A stretch of DNA of 8,980 bases. It comes from Acidobacteriota bacterium (GTDB lineage: Bacteria > Acidobacteriota > Terriglobia > Terriglobales > Acidobacteriaceae). The notes beneath the pieces are model-generated. The model was given only the letters and a program-made list of their open reading frames with translations, did no database searches and was not told the origin of the DNA. Positions within the stretch are counted from its first letter, which is position 1. Every line of letters starts with the position of its first letter. This document shows, one piece after another, positions 6,716-8,980 of the stretch. Both the position numbers and the translations under genes were made by a program. The stretch covers positions 1 through 8,980 of the forward strand of contig JAEKKE010000102.1 of the NCBI GenBank assembly GCA_019510535.1, given 5' to 3'.

Positions 6716-8407
6716 ATGGCGCAGTTCGGCGATGATCTTCTCCCGCTTGGGCGGGCCTACCACTGGGAGCACGTCCGTGCCGCGGAGCTCTATCTCGTCC
6801 AACCCATGAGCGATGGCAGCATCCGCTCCTGGACCTGGCAGCAGACCATGGACGAGGCGCGGCGCATCGCAGCCTTTCTGCGTGCGCGAGGCTGGGAGCC
6901 TGGTGCACGCATAGCGACACTGGCCCGCAACAGTGCCTGGTGGATCATCGCCGAGCTGGGGGCATGGATGGCCGGCATGGTCACCGTACCCCTCTATCCA
7001 TCGCTCCGCGCGGAGTCCATCCACGCCCTTCTGCAGTACGCCGATGTCCGCGCTTGTTTCCTCGGCGCTCTGGACGACCATGAGGCTATGCAGCATGGCC
7101 TTCCAGCAGGAGTGCTGCGCATCGCAATGCCCAATGCCGCACCTGAGGTGCTTCACGGCTGTGACCACCGCTGGGACGAGATCCTCACCGAATGCGCGCC
7201 GATTTCGGACTCCCCCATCCGCGGGGCCGATGAGCTAGCCACCATCATCTACACCGCCAGCTCCAACGGTCAGCCCATGGGGGTGATGCATCGCTTCTCT
7301 CTCTTCCCGCACATCGGCAGCAACATCGCCTCGCTGGTCGATATGGACTGCAATGAGCGGTTCATCTCGTATCTTCCGCTGGCACATATCGCCGAGCGCG
7401 GCGCCATTGAGGCTACCAGCCTGCACATCGGTTGTACCGTCTACTTCACCGCAGGGCAGAATAACCTCCTCGCCGCTCTCAAGCGCGCCCGCCCTACAGT
7501 CTTCTTCTCTGTGCCCCGGCTCTACCTGCACCTCCGCCATAGCGTACTGGAGAAAGTGCCGCAACCCAAGCTCAATCGCCTGCTCCGCATCCCCATCCTC
7601 AGCAGCTATGTGAAGCGGAAGATCCTGCGCCAGCTCGGGCTGGCCCACGTGCGCCTGGCGGCTTCGGGCGGGGCTGCGCTGCCGTGCGACGTCCTCGCCT
7701 GGTATCGCAGTGTCGGCCTAGGGCTTGTCGAAGGCTATGGCCTCACCGAGACCGGCATCACCCACGCACCCAGACCAGCCGACTTTCGCATGGGATACGT
7801 CGGCCCTGCACTGCCCGGCGTCGAGGTACGCATCGGCCGTGACGACGAGATCCAGATGCGCAGTGCGATGAACATGATCGGCTACTTCCGCAATGAGGAA
7901 ACAACGCGCGAGTGCTTCACCGCGGATGGCTTCTTCCGTACCGGCGATAAAGGAGAGATCGCTCCCGATGGCCAGCTAAAGATCGTTGGCCGCATCAAGG
8001 AGCAATTCAAGACCAGTAATGGCAAATACGTTTCACCCGTGCCGATCGAAAAGCGCTTTGCCATCCACCCCGCTCTCGAGGCCACCTGTGTCATGGGCGC
8101 CGGCCACGCACATCCCTTTGCGATCTCCGTGCTCTCTGCGGAAGCGCGTAAGCAGTGCGAGAGCGGCGGGTTGAATGGCGAACTCGGCCACGCGCTCGAA
8201 AAACTGCTCACTCATATCAACGCGGAGCTCGATCCGCACGAGCGGCTCTCCTTCCTCGCGCTCGTCGATGGGCCCTGGGACATTGCGAGCGGTTTGATCA
8301 CGCCGACCCTCAAGCTCAAGCGGGATGCGCTCGAGAAGCGGTACGCCTCCCAGGTGGATGGCTGGATTGCTATGAAGAAATCAGTCTTATGGGCGCGCGG
8401 CCAATGA
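6716..8407 (+). CDS. AMP-forming long-chain acyl-CoA synthetase homologue with atypical P-loop
   Basis: This 563-residue member of the ANL superfamily would activate free fatty acids with ATP and CoA, feeding the divergent beta-oxidation operon. Recognisable motifs: YGLTETG (341-347, A5), FFRTGDKGEI (406-415, A7) and GRIKEQFKTSNGKYVSP (425-441, A8 to A10), with the expected catalytic Lys437. The C-terminal TPTLKLKRDALEKRY (529-543) is typical of bacterial long-chain synthetases. The A3 ATP-phosphate loop, normally YTSGTTGxPKGV, reads YTASSNGQPMGV (179-190): the Ser-Gly-Thr-Thr core is lost and the usual Lys is Met. The rest looks intact, so this is not simple decay. Activity may be altered or reduced; the family is clear, the reaction less so. 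The length is slightly short (about 600 is usual). The start is supported by GGAGGG (6703-6708) seven bases before ATG. Confidence 0.85.
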   Translation: MAQFGDDLLPLGRAYHWEHVRAAELYLVQPMSDGSIRSWTWQQTMDEARRIAAFLRARGWEPGARIATLARNSAWWIIAELGAWMAGMVTVPLYPSLRAESIHALLQYADVRACFLGALDDHEAMQHGLPAGVLRIAMPNAAPEVLHGCDHRWDEILTECAPISDSPIRGADELATIIYTASSNGQPMGVMHRFSLFPHIGSNIASLVDMDCNERFISYLPLAHIAERGAIEATSLHIGCTVYFTAGQNNLLAALKRARPTVFFSVPRLYLHLRHSVLEKVPQPKLNRLLRIPILSSYVKRKILRQLGLAHVRLAASGGAALPCDVLAWYRSVGLGLVEGYGLTETGITHAPRPADFRMGYVGPALPGVEVRIGRDDEIQMRSAMNMIGYFRNEETTRECFTADGFFRTGDKGEIAPDGQLKIVGRIKEQFKTSNGKYVSPVPIEKRFAIHPALEATCVMGAGHAHPFAISVLSAEARKQCESGGLNGELGHALEKLLTHINAELDPHERLSFLALVDGPWDIASGLITPTLKLKRDALEKRYASQVDGWIAMKKSVLWARGQ

Positions 8408-8512
8408 GGGGCCAGTCAGGGGCCAGACCTTCGCAGCCGCCGATACTTTAGAATCAGCGCTCGACATGCTTCCCAAGCTGCTCGCGCACTTCGCGATCGG
8501 CGGAAACTCCCG

Positions 8513-8643
8513 CTAGTGTCCTGAGTCTAGAAGCATTGAAAAAGCCGGTCCTTCACTAATCACCCCAGCGAACAAGTTCGCTGGGGACCCGAACGTTCAG
8601 GATGACAAAATTTATGGCGAGAACTAATGACTCAGGACACTAG
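8513..8643. repeat. 131-bp palindromic MITE-like element with internal hairpin
   Basis: The ends are perfect 15-bp inverted repeats, CTAGTGTCCTGAGTC (8513-8527) and GACTCAGGACACTAG (8629-8643). TA dinucleotides at 8514-8515 and 8641-8642 could be a target-site duplication of the kind made by IS630/Tc1-type transposases. Near the middle is a strong hairpin, CCCCAGCGAAC (8563-8573) against GTTCGCTGGGG (8576-8586), then the palindrome GAACGTTC (8591-8598). No U-tract follows, so a terminator role is doubtful. No transposase is encoded. Its right-hand TAG is also the left-hand TAG of the next element. Only one copy is in the window, so the claim that it is a repeat family rests on its architecture. 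Confidence 0.65.
8563..8586. other. Strong GC-rich hairpin inside the 131-bp element
   Basis: Eleven-base arms CCCCAGCGAAC and GTTCGCTGGGG are perfectly complementary around AA; a realistic fold has 10 pairs and a CAAG tetraloop. It lies about 155 bases beyond the synthetase stop and might protect the 3' end of that transcript, but there is no following T-run on either strand. Confidence 0.6.
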
Positions 8644-8756
8644 AGCATTTCTCCTGTTGCTGGGTATCCCGTGAGGAGCGTGCAGCGGCGTTTTCATTGC
8701 GGAAAACGCCCATAGATGCAAAAGCCCTGCACTACACCTACAGGAGAAATGCTCTA
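8641..8756. repeat. 116-bp palindromic repeat element, copy 2 (MITE-like)
   Basis: The second copy of the element at 68-183 has the same length and orientation. Its terminal 17-bp inverted repeats, TAGAGCATTTCTCCTGT (8641-8657) and ACAGGAGAAATGCTCTA (8740-8756), are perfect, and the symmetry extends one base outward to CTAG. The inner hairpin GGCGTTTTC (8687-8695), loop ATTGCG, GAAAACGCC (8702-8710) is also perfect; the G-T pair of copy 1 is G-C here. Most divergence from copy 1 lies between the stems (internal positions equivalent to 99-104 and 147-164). TA at both ends fits a TA target duplication. Confidence 0.87.
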
Positions 8757-8863
8757 GCGGGAATTTTCCTCGGGTCGCCGGAGGACACAGGTGGAATACT
8801 GGGCCCCGAAGAACTTATGTTGTCGCCGCGCAGTGCGCCACGAATCTCGCCGAAATACGGAAT

Positions 8864-8980
8864 CTACATCTTAGCCGGGGCTGCGGTGGTTACTTTATGA
8901 CCTGTCGCTTCTTCAACGACCGCAAACTCTCCACCGTTCTGCGACATCTCGAGCTTGAACGTGTACTCGGTATTGGATAC
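8864..8980 (-). CDS. Unidentified protein, C-terminal end (partial)
   Basis: Reading the - strand from the window edge gives 38 codons, ending in TAG at 8864-8866. The visible residues include SNTEYTFKLEMSQNGGEFAVV, then a charged stretch, and the tail ends TTAAPAKM. The alternating polar/hydrophobic pattern suggests beta-strands. I do not recognise the family. No ORF of competing length covers this stretch, and codon use has the G/C-rich third positions of the neighbouring genes. No signal, membrane or catalytic motif can be judged from this fragment. No terminator is evident after it; the 116-bp repeat begins 108 bases downstream. Confidence 0.55.
   Translation of the reverse strand, partial: VSNTEYTFKLEMSQNGGEFAVVEEATGHKVTTAAPAKM

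Larger units (their letters stand above)
8408..8863. other. Gene-free region between the synthetase and the next gene
   Basis: This 456-base stretch holds no convincing gene. From 8409 to 8427 there is a short tandem repeat of GGGGCCAG. TAGAAT at 8449-8454 resembles a -10 box but lacks a good -35. Positions 8513-8756 are two abutting palindromic elements, annotated separately. From 8757 to 8863 I see neither a terminator nor other structure. No clear U-tract terminator follows the synthetase gene. Confidence 0.6.

Noticed and set aside
8563..8600. Rho-independent terminator for the synthetase gene
   Set aside because: The hairpin is strong but is followed by ACCCGAACG instead of a T-run, and it is an integral part of the 131-bp element.
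68..8756. CRISPR array or composite transposon
   Set aside because: Only two distant copies of the repeat, no regular spacers, no cas genes and no transposase in the window.
8697..8900. A 67-codon + strand open frame starting in repeat copy 2
   Set aside because: It begins in the inner hairpin of a non-coding repeat and overlaps the end of the - strand gene at 8864-8980; no family resemblance or ribosome-binding site.

Overview
This GC-rich window looks like chromosomal DNA of an acidobacterium (Acidobacteriaceae-like). That assignment is an inference from the gene set, the base composition and general protein resemblance; no ribosomal or other marker gene is present. The core is a long-chain fatty-acid degradation locus.

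Layout. (1) Positions 2-70, + strand: the last 22 codons of a soluble pyridine nucleotide transhydrogenase (sthA). (2) 68-183: a 116-bp palindromic repeat whose first three bases are the sthA stop codon. (3) 201-236: an intrinsic terminator between convergent genes. (4) 288-6500, - strand: four tightly packed genes, in transcription order a TetR repressor, fadN (3-hydroxyacyl-CoA dehydrogenase / enoyl-CoA hydratase), fadA (thiolase) and fadE (acyl-CoA dehydrogenase). (5) 6501-6715: a divergent control region with a good sigma70-like promoter for the + strand and palindromic operator candidates. (6) 6716-8407, + strand: an AMP-forming long-chain acyl-CoA synthetase homologue with a strikingly degenerate ATP-binding loop. 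(7) 8408-8863: a gene-free stretch holding two different abutting palindromic elements, 131 bp and 116 bp; the second is another copy of the element at 68-183. (8) 8864-8980, - strand: the C-terminal end of an unidentified protein.

How the genes work together. The synthetase homologue would activate fatty acids to acyl-CoA. FadE introduces the trans-2 double bond, FadN hydrates it and oxidises the 3-hydroxyacyl-CoA, and FadA cleaves off acetyl-CoA. The gene order fadN-fadA-fadE and the dehydrogenase-first domain order of FadN match the Bacillus subtilis fadNAE arrangement, not E. coli fadBA. The TetR protein is probably the acyl-CoA-responsive repressor of this set, as FadR is in Bacillus.

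The most unusual content is outside the enzymes. The two 116-bp elements are 96/116 identical and have paired, base-pair-preserving changes in both an outer 17-bp stem and an inner 9-bp hairpin. They look like a MITE or structured-repeat family bounded by TA. The copy near 8.7 kb shares its TAG end with an unrelated 131-bp TA-bounded palindromic element. No transposase, CRISPR array, tRNA or rRNA is visible.
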